A stretch of DNA of 64,000 nt from Glossina fuscipes (Eukaryota > Arthropoda > Insecta > Diptera > Glossinidae): contig NW_023998476.1 of assembly GCF_014805625.2 (NCBI RefSeq), positions 1,135,888-1,199,887 of the forward strand, given 5' to 3'. Below the pieces are notes generated by a model. That model did not search any database. It saw nothing but the letters and a program-made list of their open reading frames with translations, and was not told the DNA's origin. A program made the translations under genes and the position numbers. Below, piece by piece: positions 21,161 through 34,469 of the stretch; position 1 is the stretch's first letter; each line of letters opens with the position of its first letter.

Positions 21161-23610
21161 GATGAAACCAAGTGTTCACACACTACTTTGGCAGTTGGGG
21201 CTATATATGGGCAAATTCCGGTTTCAGACATTTAGGCTTGGTAAGCGAAAAAGTAAATTATATCTACCTTGCGGCAGATATTAGAGTTCAGCGGCATTAT
21301 ATACACATATCCTTTCTTTTTGGTACTTGCGAACGGTTCTTAAGAACAATTTTTCACGATCGTGCCGTCCGTTGACTCCATTCAACGTGTGTACCGCATT
21401 TTTTGATTCCTGTCTAATAAATCTATGGGGTATTGATTATGACATTTAGCGGTTTACAAAAAGGTAAACGGACGCTTTTTCTGGGTTGGGAACGTATTCG
21501 AGAATAGACGACGATAGGATCTTGCAATAGGAAGTAAGTATATTTGTGCCAGATTTCAGCTTTTTAACTAATCTCTTAGCTTAGTATGCGTGTCAATAGT
21601 AAATCGATGGCTGCACTGATCAGGAATATAATATATATTTAAAGGAAGATATGACTTTTTTGATACAGCAATCGTCGTTATAACAGCATTTGATAATGGG
21701 AGACGGAAGACTTTAAATTATCGTTTAAAGAGGATTAACATTTGCAAGACAGATGAGTTCGTTTAGCTTTCGGGAGCAAAAAAGGAGAAAAGGAAAGAGA
21801 TTTGCTTGAAAGGTCAAACATACAATGACCATTATATCAAGTAAGGGTAAAAAGAAGAACTGAGAAAGAGGTTCGTTAATTTCATGCATTTTTCCCTCTA
21901 TGGTTTTCATTTCATCCAAAAAACGATTTCTTGCGTCGTCGTTATTTCTCTTGCTGATGTTGCTGCTGCCGCTGCTGTTGCATGCTTGTTTACCAATACC
22001 CAAAAGAACAGAAGAAAAAAAAAGGAACAAAACGAACCGAATGTCATTTGTCATTTTTGCAGACTTAATTTCTCTTTCACGCCTGGCGTTCTATATGACA
22101 ACCTCTGTGCCACTTCATATAACTTGGCACCGTGCTTCTCGTTTTCATTTCATTTTTCGTTCATTTCGTTACGTTAACCCCACTCTGGAAGCAACGTTTT
22201 AGCAACAAATACTCGACTGCCTATGAAAAGGAGAACTCATCCCGTCAGCCAAGTACAGCTTCAAGTCTGCGAATGGAATATGAACGCATTGTGCTCTTTC
22301 GTAGGTAGACAGGCAAACGCCGCTATGAAGGATTGCACCAAAATTACGCGTGGTTTACACATAATTGCATTAAATAGATATAACACAACGTACGTATATA
22401 CATCCCATGCATAGCGATACAAATAAATACAAATGTAAAGTCAGGACAGTAGCATTGAGGAATATTGTGGAAATGACGCACCTCAACAACACATGTGCAC
22501 ATATACTGTGCTACGCTACGCTATGCTTTGCCATGCTAACTACCATATGGCTACGCTAAGTGTAATGAAGTCGAGACATATTAAAAGTAAAAGGGCAAAC
22601 AATAACTATCAAAGCGAGGCAAGCAACTTCTCACTACTTTTGACTTCTTATTGCATACCCATCCAGCGTTTTAGACCATTCACAAAATGTAAAAAATGGA
22701 TATAAAAATTCATTTAAAGCATTAAAAATAGCGCAACGGAAACAGGAAAATTAAGCCATGATTTATAATTCTTTCATATTTGCTTGACGGTAAGAGGAAA
22801 AAGCGGGCCAAACGAGAAGAGAGTACACAGAAAATAATGCTAAATACTTAGATCTGATGATATGTAATTTTCTGTCTCTTTGTTTGCCCATACACAGCTC
22901 CCCTATACATTAAGCACAAAGGGTAACGGAATGAAGTAATCATCGTCGTCATCATCATAATCATCATCATCAACATCAACATCATCATCATTATTTCTAT
23001 ACAAATAGACATTGTATAGCAATTTATGGGGAGAATAAGTATGTGTGATGTGTAATTTACACACCGAAATGCTCATACATAAAAAGCTAACAATAAACCA
23101 TATTTATAATGCGTATTTCTCAGTATTAGTCGAGCGTCACGGTTATCATTAACATTAAACCACTGGCAAGAGCTGCCAAAACCCAGATAAATATTTTGCA
23201 GAATTAATGCATATTCGTTAGTCATGAGTAAAAGAAAGTAAATAATACTACAAGAAGTATATTAGATCATAACAGAGACACACTATGGTATAAATGTATT
23301 TTTGAGTAGAATCACAGATAATTATCTGCAATTAGTCAGCTATCTGCCACGGTTTGTGCAAAGTCGGGATATCGTGTGCTAAGTCTTATTTAAGAAAATG
23401 GAAATTCGTCAGAAATACTTCCTTGAAATAGCCCGTTGTAGTCTTAATTCGAAGGTCGGCTGAATTGATGCATAAATTGACTTATACTCAGCAGACAACT
23501 TTTAATTGCTTCCGTATCTCTTAGAGTTATTACGTACAGAGCTGCGTACTCTATATGAGATGTGCTTAAAAGAAATGAATTTCCAAAATTCATGGGCTAC
23601 GGATACGGGA
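21161..23610. other. No gene recognised
   Basis: AT-rich DNA with a TGCTGCTGCCGCTGCTGTTG patch (about 21957-21980) and an (ATC)n tract. Overlapping frames at 21884-22202 differ only by frame and are not gene-like. Confidence 0.5.
22939..22994. repeat. (ATC)n imperfect trinucleotide repeat
   Basis: CATCGTCGTCATCATC followed by AATCATCATCATCAACATCAAC and ATCATCATCATT. Confidence 0.9.
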
Positions 23611-23775
23611 TTTTTACAACCCTCGCCGAGAGATGGCGGGTGTATTCATTTCGCCAAAACGTTTGCAACACCCAGAAGGAAACTTAAGAGACCTCACAGA
23701 GTGTATATAATCTTAACCAGCACAAAATTTCGAATAAATGTAAGCATGTCGGTCTGTACGTCCGTCCGTCTGCGT
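23611..23775 (+). repeat. mini-me-like repeat (GTCY type)
   Basis: Begins near TTTTTACAACCCTCGCC, then GTTTGCAACACCCAGAAGGA, GTGTATATAATCTTAACCAGC and a GTCGGTCTGTACGTCCGTCC tract. The same order and words (TTTGCAAC.CCCAGAAGGAA, TATA..TTCTTGATCAGCA, GTCY) mark the copies at 37890-38060 and 43998-44325. Confidence 0.75.
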
Positions 23776-23904
23776 AATAAATAAAGTAAGATTAAAAAAA
23801 TGTTGTTACATATTCTATGAGCGAGGTCTGTGCCACCTGTACAAAAAAAAAAAAACCGGCTGCGCCTACTCAACTTTTTAGTGTAAAAAAAAATTTTTTT
23901 TTTC

Positions 23905-24015
23905 AAACCTTCATAATGCATAGACGCAAGTTTCAAGCACCTCATAAGGTATATAAATTCTTGGCCTGTTTCAAATTCGGATTGCATTTAAGCGTGTCCA
24001 TGCGTGTCCCCCCAT
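23905..24015 (+). repeat. Second, worn mini-me core next to the first
   Basis: GTTTCAAGCACCTCATAAGG, GTATATAAATTCTTGGCC, AATTCGGATTGCATTTAAGC and GTGTCCATGCGTGTCC align in order with 23670-23770 and, better, with the minus copy at 37470-37600. Either two insertions or an old tandem duplication. Confidence 0.6.
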
Positions 24016-24279
24016 ATTTTCAAGAAACTCACCTAAAGTGCCCGCACATCTACATAACAAAACCTGTGTACGCCTTTGCTCGCTTTGCCCAACATATGTT
24101 GACGTGTTCAGCCATTTACTATTGAAAAGAAGGGATCAAAGAATCTGGATTAAATTTTCTGTTAAAAATATAATGAAATGCTCCAACTAACTTAAAATGT
24201 GCGCTGAGGCATCGTGCGTGTCTACTTGGAGCAAAAAAGCTTTATAAGCTGTACAAGCTCTCCACAAAAGCATGAGAAG

Positions 24280-24970
24280 ATATTAACGACGATGCCCTCC
24301 CTGGATGCCCTAGCACGTAAACATATGATGCAAACTTTGCAGCAGCGGACGAAATTGTGAGAAGAATTACTATAGGAGAATTTGCTGAGGATGTCGGCAT
24401 ATGCCGGCTTATACCATGCAATTCTTTCGGATCTGTCGAATGAAACGTATGACAGTGAAGTTTATTCTGAAACTGTTAAATGTTGACGAAAAGAATCGTC
24501 GTCTGAGCGTCGCGCATGAGCTGTTAACGGACATCAACGACGATCCAGATATACTGGCATGTGGTCATAACATCGAAACCATCAATTATCCCAACAGAAA
24601 CAGCCAGAAGAGTCAAGCCCGAAAATTTACGCTAAGTTCAGTCAAATATGAAAGCTTTACTCACTATTTTCTTCGTTTACAATGGTGTAATACTTCGTGA
24701 ATTTTTGCCGAAAAGCCGTTTGGTCAGTAAGGAGTATTATCTTGAAGTGATGCGCCGATTGCGTCAGGCAATACGAAAGGAAACGACCGGTATTGCGTGT
24801 CCGTAATTTTTTGGTCAAAAACAACACCGTAATCATGCCTCAGCCGTGTAGACTGAACTTGGCCTGTTGTCACTTTTTCCTGTTTTTAAAGCTGAAAGGA
24901 AGGAGTTTAGCCGCGATTAAGCAAATAAAGACCACATCGCTGGAAGAGCTCAAGGTCGTATTGAGAGCTG
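24280..24970 (+). pseudogene. Decayed mariner-like transposase (irritans-like type)
   Basis: Frames on the + strand give transposase landmarks in the right order: a DALPGCPST segment (about 24290), ITIGEFAEDVGI (24365), NDDPDI (24536), VSKEYYLEVMRRLR (about 24725-24766), then NFLVKNNTVIMPQP and FFLFLKLKG (24806-24900) and IKTTSLEELK (24925). Several frameshifts and stops occur, about 25 residues containing the second catalytic Asp region are deleted near 24790, and the PPYSPDLAP motif is scrambled. This is a different mariner lineage from the one at 13893-15180. Dead. Confidence 0.82.
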
Positions 24971-27900
24971 GAAATAGCCCGAGAATAAGTATATTATATC
25001 TAAGGGGAATTAATTTGAAGAGAACAAAATATATATTAATGGGTGAATAAGCATATTTAGAGGTAATTACAGAGTCACCTTTATTTCTGGACCCAATTCG
25101 TATGTTGAAAGTTTAGAAATATATGGCTAATTATGATCAAGCAACTTATATTAAAGTTTATCGAGACTCTATTCTAACAACGTATGATTTCAAACAATAT
25201 GATCCTATATCACATGCAATTACAGAACAGAATGCCAAAGTCGGATAGAAGAAGGAGTAAAGTCTGTAGCAAACGTGTACCCAATCGAGCAAAATTTCTT
25301 CCTTCCTTGTCGTTATCAGTACAACTTAAGACACACTTTTTGAAAAGTAGCATAAATAAATAAAATGCAAGTGTATGTGTTATCAACTTTTGCTATAAAT
25401 TCAAGCAGCGTCATAATTGGTCCTATGTGATTGCATATATGATACTTTGCATATATGCACTTTTCGATAGAATTTTTTATTTATTTATCTTTCAAACTCG
25501 TTCCGTTATCCTACAGATCGTAACAAAAGTCAATAAACAAATTTCAATGCCAAGAATCTTAACAGCATCATGACTGCAGCGTTACAGAATGAATGAATGA
25601 ATGAATGCAGAATGAATGAATGTAACGCCACTTTCTCTGGCATGTAATTAAAATTGTGCGCCTTTATGAGTTCACAATAACTTTGAACATAGAATTCCGG
25701 TTTCGTCTTTCTCTCCTTTCCGTTTGTGTAATGCTTTTAAAGACAAATGACGTTTGTGATAACGAAGCGCAAGTTGTGCTGGAATTTTTTTCTCCGTTCC
25801 CTTCTCCCTTCTTTCTTTCCCTTCCCACTTTTTAATTGAATAAATAGAAACTTTTCAATGTACAACGGAGTTGCTCGACACATATAGCAATCTGCTAAAA
25901 GCTTTTAAAATATAAAAAAAATATTATTAATTATTAAAATAACATTCAAAAAGCAACAGCAAAACAGGACATTTTTTTTAAATTTCAGTTAACTATATAA
26001 AATATTATCTTAAAAGAACGACAATGCTTCGTTTATACGAAATTCAGTTCAGGAAATTAAACAAACGATTCTGTCTGGGTTTGAACTGTGTAACTTGTTA
26101 AAGAAAAATGATTCCATATGGCATCACACGGCATTCTTATTCATTACCAAACAGTAAAACCATAGAGCTTTAGTTTAGACGCCTCTAACACCTAAAATGT
26201 ATTTTTGTGCCAATCAATTACCAACGTAGGCAACTAACTGGATGTATAATGAATTAGTCGGTTTCCTCATATGCTCTCTACTACAAATTATGTAGAGTAT
26301 AAGAGTGCCTACGCAATAGTTGCTGACGAAAATCTAATTGTAATAGTAATTCGTTCTAAATATTAAACTTTTTCACTTTGGACCACGTAGGTCATTTTTT
26401 TACCCATGTAAGGGTTCTAACGAAAAATATGCATTTATATACCTATTTTAAATATTTTATGGTAGAACTTCTTCTTAGTTCTTAGTAAACGAACAATACG
26501 AAATTAAGATATAAATAGTTAACAAAGTTCATATGACATTAGTTAACTGCAAAACCAATTCTTTTTAAAGCACCACATCCCTTCCTGGTTCTTGAAATTT
26601 TCTTCTGCGACATCGCGCGATTAAAGTTCTTGAGACAAGCGAAAGTATATTTAGCTCCCATTCCAATTTCAACCAGTGATTTAAAACCCTTGAAATTTAA
26701 AAACAACTTCACTTGTCTTTGAAACTCTTGTACCAATTTTGTAGATATATTCCTTATAGCCGCTGACCGAAAAGTATCCGAATGAACATTTACAAATTCG
26801 CAAATCATTATATATTGTATCAAATATCATACCATATATTAGACAAGTAAAAAATGTTCAGAGATTTTCCTCTTCATTGTGATTGGGAAGTGATTTTGAA
26901 AAGTGATGTATCGGTCCGCCATTTTCGTGCAAATACTTATGTGTCTCGTTAATCATGTTGTAAGTTGTATGAAGATAACTGAAATTTCCACATAAATACC
27001 CTAAATGCCATGTTTTGCAAATTTATAGGGAACAGGCAAAAGCATTATGCAGTGCAACGACATGTAGATGACTTGCTCGCTTGATAAAGTTAGTGCAATC
27101 CAAATAAGATCAACATATAAGCAGACATGACATTGTTAGCGAATCAAATCACAATCGATCACAAAGCAGTTTTAAAACGTGAGGGTACGAAATGAATGAA
27201 TTCCTTTAGTTGGTTAATAAATAACATTTTATTTTGATTATACAAGATTCATCCTAAATTTTGAATAGATTATACTGATCCTGATACTTCATTAACAGAT
27301 TGCCATTTTTGCTTTATTCCTATTTACATCTTTCGATGCTGTGGAAACTTTTATCTATGAAAATCCTGATAGCTACAGTATCACAATAGTTATAAAGCTA
27401 GATCTACAAAGTTCCAAAATAAGCAAACATGCTTGGCAATCTCACTGAAATGCAGCATTGTAAGTAAAAACAAATTTACTGCGATATTATATAAATGAGT
27501 GTCACAGAGAGGGTGACCTTTAAAACTTGGCAACTTGGTCTGAAATCAATAGGTGTTGTCAATAAGATATTTCACTTGAAAAAAGTCGTTTGACCTTAAA
27601 ATTTACTTGGCTTGTACGAAAATAAAAGAAATACGAAGCAACTTCTTACCATCGATCACAGGGCGGTGGAGCGTATTTGATAATGGCTATAGAGTTTGCC
27701 GATAAAACGGTAAGGCATCTACTGATTGGGTACACTTCCAATAGGCTGCAGCCACTCGAGGTCTTTTTTTCTTCGCTCACTTAAGGCCCATCCACTGAGT
27801 GGATGAAACATTTGGGTTCGTTTGTTCGGAAGCTGTTTATTTCTAGTGAGTGCTTCATCGAAAAAGGTACGGATTGAGTACTTGGCCGTAGCCTTATCTT

Positions 27901-28331
27901 TTTCCCTTTCTCGTTCCCTTCCCTCACTCCAAGGACATGCTCTGAGTGATTGATCAGTTAAAAAAAAAAAACAAATAAATAAATAAATAATTACAGCGAC
28001 AACTTGCCCACAGCCGGATTGTCCTAAAATATTAAATTTCAGAAAACACGTGAATTTATTTATTAGAGAGACTGTTTTGCGATGATCTACTATCGCTAAC
28101 CTAACGATATTAAAGCATTTACAAAGCATCTATTAACTCTTTATCGACCGATGGTCTATTAATAGTTTTTTTTATTTTATTAAATTGTCCTGTAATAACA
28201 GAAAGCGGCGGCTGAGAATAAGAAAAATATAACTGACGTGCCACAGTTTAAATCAAGACCAGACAGGATCCGCGTTGGAGCGACCTCTCGGTGTGATGTT
28301 AAAAGGATTAACCAGAAAAAAATTTTTGTAG
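24971..28331. other. Gene-free AT-rich stretch
   Basis: No exon or element recognised except the GAAT repeat at 25588-25621. The minus frame at 26539-26823 (94 codons) has no motif, splice site or homology that I recognise. Confidence 0.45.
25588..25621. repeat. (GAAT)n tetranucleotide repeat
   Basis: GAATGAATGAATGAATGAAT, then a GCA interruption, then GAATGAATGAATG. Confidence 0.92.
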
Positions 28332-28900
28332 TTTTATACCCTGCACCACTTATGGTATGAGGTGTATTAACTTAGTCCGGCCTTATGTAACACGCAGAAG
28401 GCCTTAAGATGGACCCACCTTTTGTTATATCGATCGATTCAGAATCATTATCTACGCCTGTCTGTCTGTCCTTCTGACCGTCCGTCCACGTAAATTTGCG
28501 TTCAAGCTACAGGTCGCCTTTTTTGAGATAGTCTGATGAAATTTGATACAGTGACGCGTTTTGGTCCAAGGACGAACGCTACTGAAAATAGTTAGGATCG
28601 GTCCACTTTTTCGATGAAAACTGACCCAGAATAGTAACTTCGTACAAAAATTAACTGTACAAAATTTGGACCGTCTACGCTTATTTTTGGGTCCTGCCCT
28701 ATGTAAGGATTATACATGTACTACATTAGGTTGCGTTTTGAACACGCTTTCCCAAAAATACGTACTTGAAAAATTTGCCTTTATATAGAAGCAAGATATA
28801 ATATTTGTGTCCTAGAATAAAGAAAGAACGGCGTTAGACAATGTGATCTAGGGTATTTAACGGTCGGCCTTGCCCTACTATAATGTTCTCACTTGTTTTT
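28332..28900 (+). repeat. GTCY-type repeat, family A, full-length copy
   Basis: Starts TTTTATACCCTGCACC, carries GCCTGTCTGTCTGTCC and GACCGTCCGTCC, then GACGAACGCTACTGAAAA and GGATCGGTCCACTTTTTCG, and ends TTTAACGGTCGGCCTTGCCC followed by CTCACTTGTTTTT. The end hairpin is partly worn here (see 32629-33270 for a perfect one). No coding frame. Start, GTCY tract, 3' hairpin and CTTGTTT end are shared with all family members. Confidence 0.8.
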
Positions 28901-30816
28901 ATATTAATTGAACTCTCATATAGATAAATTAAAGAATTTAAAACGATGATGCGAAACTTTATTCTCGACTTCGAAAGTTTATCCCCTTGTGAGTAGATTC
29001 TCTTCATCAAATTTTTTGCGGAAAAAGAAGATTACAACGAAATAAAGAAAAGTGAAACAAACACAAGCTTTAAAGTAGCCGCACATATTAGCCGCAGCAA
29101 AAAAAATTTTTTTTTTCTAATTCCGTCTTACTCGTCTTTCGTCGGGCTACTTTTAACCATCACATTAGAAGATTACACTTATAATCCCAGTGGCCATATT
29201 ATGGGAAAATTCTGAGAAAACATTTCATACAAGCAGGCTGGGAAAAAACAGCAGTAATCATAATGACAACAACATATTATAACTACTTTCATTTTATTTT
29301 GTTTTTTTCTTTCCCCATGTATAAAAAAGTTTTCCCTTTTTCGCTCTCTATGGCGCACTTAAAATAAAAACTTGACAGACTTTTGAAAACATCAAAAGTT
29401 TCACTACGGCTTGTATTGCATCAAAAAAGCGAAAAAAAAAACGAAACGAATGTGTTTACTCGTATATAAACTACCACTACAAGCTCATCTAATAGTTTGT
29501 ATATTTGTAATAAAAGGTTAGTTTGCAAGAAGATAAAGTATGAGAGCGCGCAAACAGGGCGACTGTCCCCCAGACTGATGTAACGTACGTATGACTTGAT
29601 GCTTAAATCAACTATCGGTAAATTTTGCGCCTTAAGTGAAAAAATGTATTTACCGCTTCTAGTGAATGGAAAATGACGCACTTTGCTTTTCAAACTAGTA
29701 AACACTTTCTGACGATGAGACACGAAAAAAAAGTGCAAATTTAAATTTCTTCTTAGCTTTCTGGTGCAGTAGCATATTTCATATTTACTTAATAAATAAA
29801 AGTTTCAAAAATTTTCCCTTTTCACTCACTCGAACGCTTGTTACAAAATGATTGTAAATTTTTTTTTTGTCAACTTTTGTTATCATTCATTGTTGCTGTA
29901 CATAGAATATTACTTTTATTCTACTCAAATACGCTTATAGATATTGATATTTCTATATATATAGATGTGGGCGAATGTTTTTTCCCTTTCTTTTTCAAAT
30001 TTATTTACTACAGCAGCATCGAAAAAGTTTTATGAAAGCCGGAAATAATGCACTTACAGTACTAAGTTTCGCGTCTTCTTGTTCGTCTTCCTGTTTGTTG
30101 TTGTTGTTGTTGTCATTATTATTACTGTTGTTGTTGTTGTTGTTCTTGTTGTTGCTGTTGCACTTATTTGTTTGTGTTTTATTTCTTATTGGTACTTATT
30201 TCTTGATGTTGCTTTGGGGAAAAGTTTTCAGTTCTTTATTATTCTATTTCTTTTTTGTCTTTTTTCGGTTTTCGTTTACTTTCCAAGTCTTCAGATACTT
30301 CTTCTTTTTCTTTTTAGCATATTTGCTAGGCATTCACTCCCTGAAAGTATAAAAGTGTATATAAAAGTTACATGACATCTGTGACATTGGCCAAAATTAA
30401 AGGCGAAAAGGAACAAAGAAAAAAAATTGAAGTCATTTTGTATAGATTTTCATGTAAAAAATCGAAAGAAAATTTCTATACGGATTAGATTGAACTTGTC
30501 AATACCCAACGCTAGCTTATGTTGATGGGAAGAAAATCTAAAGTTTCTTGGAGACAGACTAAAGTACAGTTCGGTATCTTCAGGCTTAGGTGCTTTATGC
30601 ATGCTTGTGAAGCCCCATATTTTCGTAGCATCCTTCATAAACTTTTCAGGTCCTTTTTATATCGTATGATGGACCATAATTGTATATGAATGATATGATC
30701 AGTCGCAAGAACCATGAGCGAAATCAGGTTTTGTAATATAAGTTGCCCACTAATAATGCCTTCAGTTTCTATTCTCCCGCCACTGATTCATGAGCATAAA
30801 GACGGAGCGCCTTTCG
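28901..30816. other. No gene recognised; low-complexity patches
   Basis: Contains a (GTT)n tract whose six frames give Val-, Leu- or Cys-rich peptides (for example 29975-30352 and 30079-30375); these are artefacts of the repeat. No exon seen. Confidence 0.5.
30094..30160. repeat. (GTT)n imperfect trinucleotide repeat
   Basis: TTGTTGTTGTTGTTG and TGTTGTTGTTGTTGTTCTTG, separated by TCATTATTATTACTG. Confidence 0.92.
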
Positions 30817-31362
30817 CTTTTTATACCCTACACAACTTGTGTTACAGGGTATTTTAACTTAATACAGTCGAATGTAACATGCAGAAGGGCTTAAAATGAA
30901 TCCACCTTTTGTTATACCGATTGATTTGAAATCATTATCTGAATTGATCTAAGCTTGTCGGTACGTCTGTCCGTCTGATGTGTGTCTATGTAAATTTGGG
31001 TTTAAGCTCCAGGTCGCAATTTTTGAGATATTTGAGACGAACGCTTTGAAAATAGTTCGGATCGGCACAATTTTCGATGAAAATTGACTCATAATAGTAA
31101 TTTCATACAACAATGAACTCTACAAAATTTGAACCGTTTACGCTTATTTTTGGATCCTGCCCTATGTAAGGATTAAAGTTGTACTACATTAAGTTGCGTT
31201 CTGGACCCGCTTCCCCGTGAATACCCACTTGCAAGATGTGCTTTTATATAGAAACAAGATATATTTTTTTGTGTTCTCTAATAAGAATAAGAATGGCATT
31301 AGACAATGTGGCGTAGGGTATTTAACAGTCGGCCTTGCTTGACTACACATTCTTCCTTGTTT
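30817..31362 (+). repeat. GTCY-type repeat, family A, full-length copy
   Basis: Starts TTTTTATACCCTACACAACT and keeps GCAGAAGGGCTTAAAATGAA, CTTGTCGGTACGTCTGTCCG and GGTCGCAATTTTTGAGATA. It ends TTTAACAGTCGGCCTTGCTT, GACT, then CTTCCTTGTTTT. The AGTC/GACT end stem is intact. Confidence 0.8.
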
Positions 31363-31406
31363 TTTTTTTGTAAGACGAAATAATGTGAGCAAATGGGATC
31401 ATCACC

Positions 31407-31580
31407 ATGGCCGAATCTGAAAAGGTATTTTCGGAAACAGCCATGATCACAAACAATTTGCGTAAGAAAGTAATCCTCACTTCCACATTGCCTTGTAGGC
31501 TATTTTTCGAAAACATTCATAGGTTCCCACGTCTAGCGCACCTGCGCAAAATCGTTCCATGTCGTTTGCCACGTATTTAG
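31407..31580 (+). other. Short open frame with good start context
   Basis: 57 codons from ATCACCATGG, a near-ideal fly start context, to TAG. The peptide starts MAESEKVFSETAMITNNL. No signal peptide, motif or family is recognised, and a GT follows MAESEK. It lies just after a family A repeat. Chance is likely. Confidence 0.15.
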
Positions 31581-32628
31581 GAAAGATGAATGTGGTTCAG
31601 TTATTTAGTCTCTCTGAAAATCAATACTTAGGGTTCTAGAGAATCTGTTTTAACTCATTTGAAATAGTTTGCAAAATTTTGTATATCAATATATGCAACT
31701 TTTTCTGGTTTTGTGAGCTTTCTCTTTCACTCTTTTTTAGTTTCGTGTTTATACTGACCTCATTGTTTGTTCCCTAGCGAAATTTTATTTGAAAAAACAT
31801 TGTCTGAAAAAACTTTTTCTTTTTGTTATAACAAAAACTTTGCGTTAGCCGCAGCTAAGGCGAAAGTCTCATAACAGGTTTTCCACATTTTTTGCCTTCG
31901 AGCCTCGGCTGGCTCAGTTCTAGCTCAATCCATTTCTGCTCTAAGCATTTTTTGAGAAAAACAGAGATTGAAAGAAAGTAAATTCTTTAGGGGAATAGAA
32001 GACATGTAAATGTCTTGAAATATTTCTTCCCTGTGATTATTCAGCAGTGTTTTAAAACATGCTACGCATTGTATTACTGTTCTTTTGCCCGCTAACGAGT
32101 TCTTGTATGTATTTTATTCTTAATAAATATTGCTCTTCAGATATATTCTACTTTATTGCTTAAATTCAATTTACAACTTTTCCATAGAATTCAAGTTATT
32201 TTACTTATTACACGCCATACGCCACATAAAGACATACAAGCATCGATGTTGCTATTGCCTTCCTTACGTATGTATGTACATAAGCTCGGAAATGCGTATA
32301 GCTGAAGAAAGCGGTAGAAACCCGATGAAAAGTTCTGGCAAGAAAATTGTCAGAAACCCAATTTACTCGTTTAATAAATAGAGTGGAAAATTTGTTGATA
32401 ACTTGTTGTTGCTATTGTTATTGTTCAAGAAAGCGTATGCTTTGTTCTTTTCTTTAAACAATGAAAAAGAAATCTTCATAGAACTTTTAAACAACTTTTA
32501 CATGTTTTGTATTGCGTTGAATACTTTTTCAAATTATACCTGAAAACTATCGAATGCCGCGACATATGATGGAATTGCAAAAAAAATGTAAATAAATCAG
32601 TGAAGAAAAAAAAATTAAAACTAAAATA

Positions 32629-33270
32629 AACAAGTATTAACCTCATAGTCGGGCAAGGCCGACTTTTAAATATCCTATACCACATGGTCTACACAATTCT
32701 TATTTTTATATAAAATTACTTTCATAGGTAAATTTTCATCACTACCTGTTAAAATTTAAACTTTTCTGCTCCATAAAGAATCAATTTTCGTGAAAATCCT
32801 TATTAGTGTACGATTCAAAAAATTGGCTGAGATGGTCCAAATTTGATACAGTTAATATTTTTATTTTAATTTCTAATATGATATAAGTGTCATAACGAAG
32901 TATTGAAAATTATACCTGTTTGTCGTATGAACTTCAGGTTTCGTTATATGAGAGAATGCTCAAAAGTTTCCAATTTAGAATGCCGAAATAGGACGACTTA
33001 GCCACTTTTGTCGAGAAATTTTGAAAATTTTTTCCTTATAACGACTTTAGAGAAGAAGGCAGGGGAGTGGTCGAAAAAGAGGACCTATCCAAACCATTTT
33101 CAATAACATTCGTCCTTGGGCGAATGTCAAAATATCCAAAAAATTGCGACCTGTAGCTTGAACTCAAATTTACATAGACTCAATTCAGATAATGATTCTG
33201 AATCGATCGACGAAATAAAAGGTGGGTCTTGTGCAGAGTTGCGAAATGTGATTAAAAAGTTAGCCAAAGA
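32629..33270 (-). repeat. GTCY-type repeat, family A, minus copy with perfect end hairpin
   Basis: The 3' end is at the low coordinate: AAACAAGTATTAACC, then the perfect hairpin AGTCGG-GCAAGG-CCGACT (32647-32664). Going inward, words such as TTTTCGAC.ACTCCCC, GGACGAATGT and AATCGATCGA appear in inverse order relative to the plus copies. The 5' boundary against the next copy is unclear. Confidence 0.7.
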
Positions 33271-33299
33271 ACTAGATGCGAAATTGACGAACGCTTTTT

Positions 33300-34320
33300 G
33301 ACAAAAGTGAATTCACATATGATGAGATATGTTGATAAAATCGACGGATTTGGCCCAAAGACGAACGATATTACAGATGTTTCGGATCGGTCCACTTTCT
33401 CAGGCACTGCCCCTATGCCGCTCTATTTTAGAAAGCTGTTATATGGAAAAAATTTGCAAATTTTCAAATTTGCCGACAAAAGTCGTTGAGTAATAGCATT
33501 TCGACGTTCTAAGTTGGAATGGAAAATTTAGTTCGGCTTAGGAAATTTTTTGAACCCTTTCTCATATAACCGGTCCTATGAAAACTGAATCTTTACAGGG
33601 TAAAAAAATATAATTTTCAATATTTTATGGCGAAAACCGATTCGCAAGAGTAGATTTGGAAAAAAATCATCCTCAAGCCCTTCTGAAAAAAGTTTCATTT
33701 TTATTATCTTATGATGAAAATTGGTCTACAGTAGCAACTTAGCGCAAAAATTACGGGTAGGTTATCTGGATCACAACGATCTATTTTTTAGATCCTAACA
33801 TATATAGGTTTGAAGCTGTTACGTGGACAGAAGGTCTAATTTCTAGATTTTTATGACGGAAACTGAAAAATAATAATATTTTTAGGAAGTAAATTATGGT
33901 TAAAGGTCCTTCAATCTGCGAGCTTTCACGAATAGTACGTCTTTGCTTGAAAATGACGTGTTATATTTGGGGTATTATTACGAACACAATGGATAAATTG
34001 TACCAGGTGTAGTCATGTAGGGTATCTACTGGTCGGACGGTAATGTTCTTACCTGTTTTCGGCCTCTTCTGATATAAGGGTCTTAATGTGGCAACAGAGA
34101 TTGATTTTTGGTAGTTTGCGCTGAAAATAAGTGTGGAAGGGTGAAATCTTGAACAAGAAATTTATTTTTAAAGCCACTATGAGAAATACGCCTTCAAATA
34201 GAAACAAGATGTAACGTTTTTATTTTATAACCAAAATAAATGAAGAGCAGTATTAGGTCAATTAGCGTACGATTTTGAATGTTCGGCTTTGCTTGACTAC
34301 ATCGTTTTTACTGGTTTTAA
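33300..34320 (+). repeat. GTCY-type repeat, family A, head-to-head with the previous copy
   Basis: TTTGGCCCAAAGACGAACG and TTTCGGATCGGTCCACTTTC are clear family words. Two end-like segments follow: TATCTACTGGTCGGACGGTA with TTACCTGTTTTC (34020-34058), and ATGTTCGGCTTTGCTTGACT with TACTGGTTTTA (34275-34320). So two copies are probably nested or tandem here. Confidence 0.6.
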
Positions 34321-34347
34321 TTTAAAATTTTTTCATCTAATATATTG

Positions 34348-34367
34348 TTTTTTTTTTTTTTTTTTTT
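34348..34367. repeat. Poly(T) run
   Basis: 20 consecutive T directly after a family A end. Confidence 0.95.
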
Positions 34368-34450
34368 GCAATTCAGTCAATAGCTTACAGTGCATTGACG
34401 CGTTAATCAGGCATTAAAAGTAGGAAAAAACAGCATTCATTAGTTTATAG

Positions 34451-34469
34451 ATGCATGCATGCATGCATG
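34451..34469. repeat. (ATGC)n self-complementary tetranucleotide repeat
   Basis: ATGCATGCATGCATGCATG; the unit is palindromic, so the tract can fold on itself. Confidence 0.93.

Noticed and set aside
29975..30375. Two overlapping frames coding Leu- or Val-rich membrane-like proteins
   Set aside because: They are translations of a (GTT)n and T-rich low-complexity tract in different frames; hydrophobicity follows from the repeat.
31407..31580. A real micro-protein gene
   Set aside because: Start context is good, but the length is within chance expectation and there is no motif or conservation evidence; kept only as a low-confidence feature.
33116..33489. Two adjacent + frames that look coding-like
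   Set aside because: They lie inside family A repeats, where the same DNA words occur in non-coding copies elsewhere in the window.
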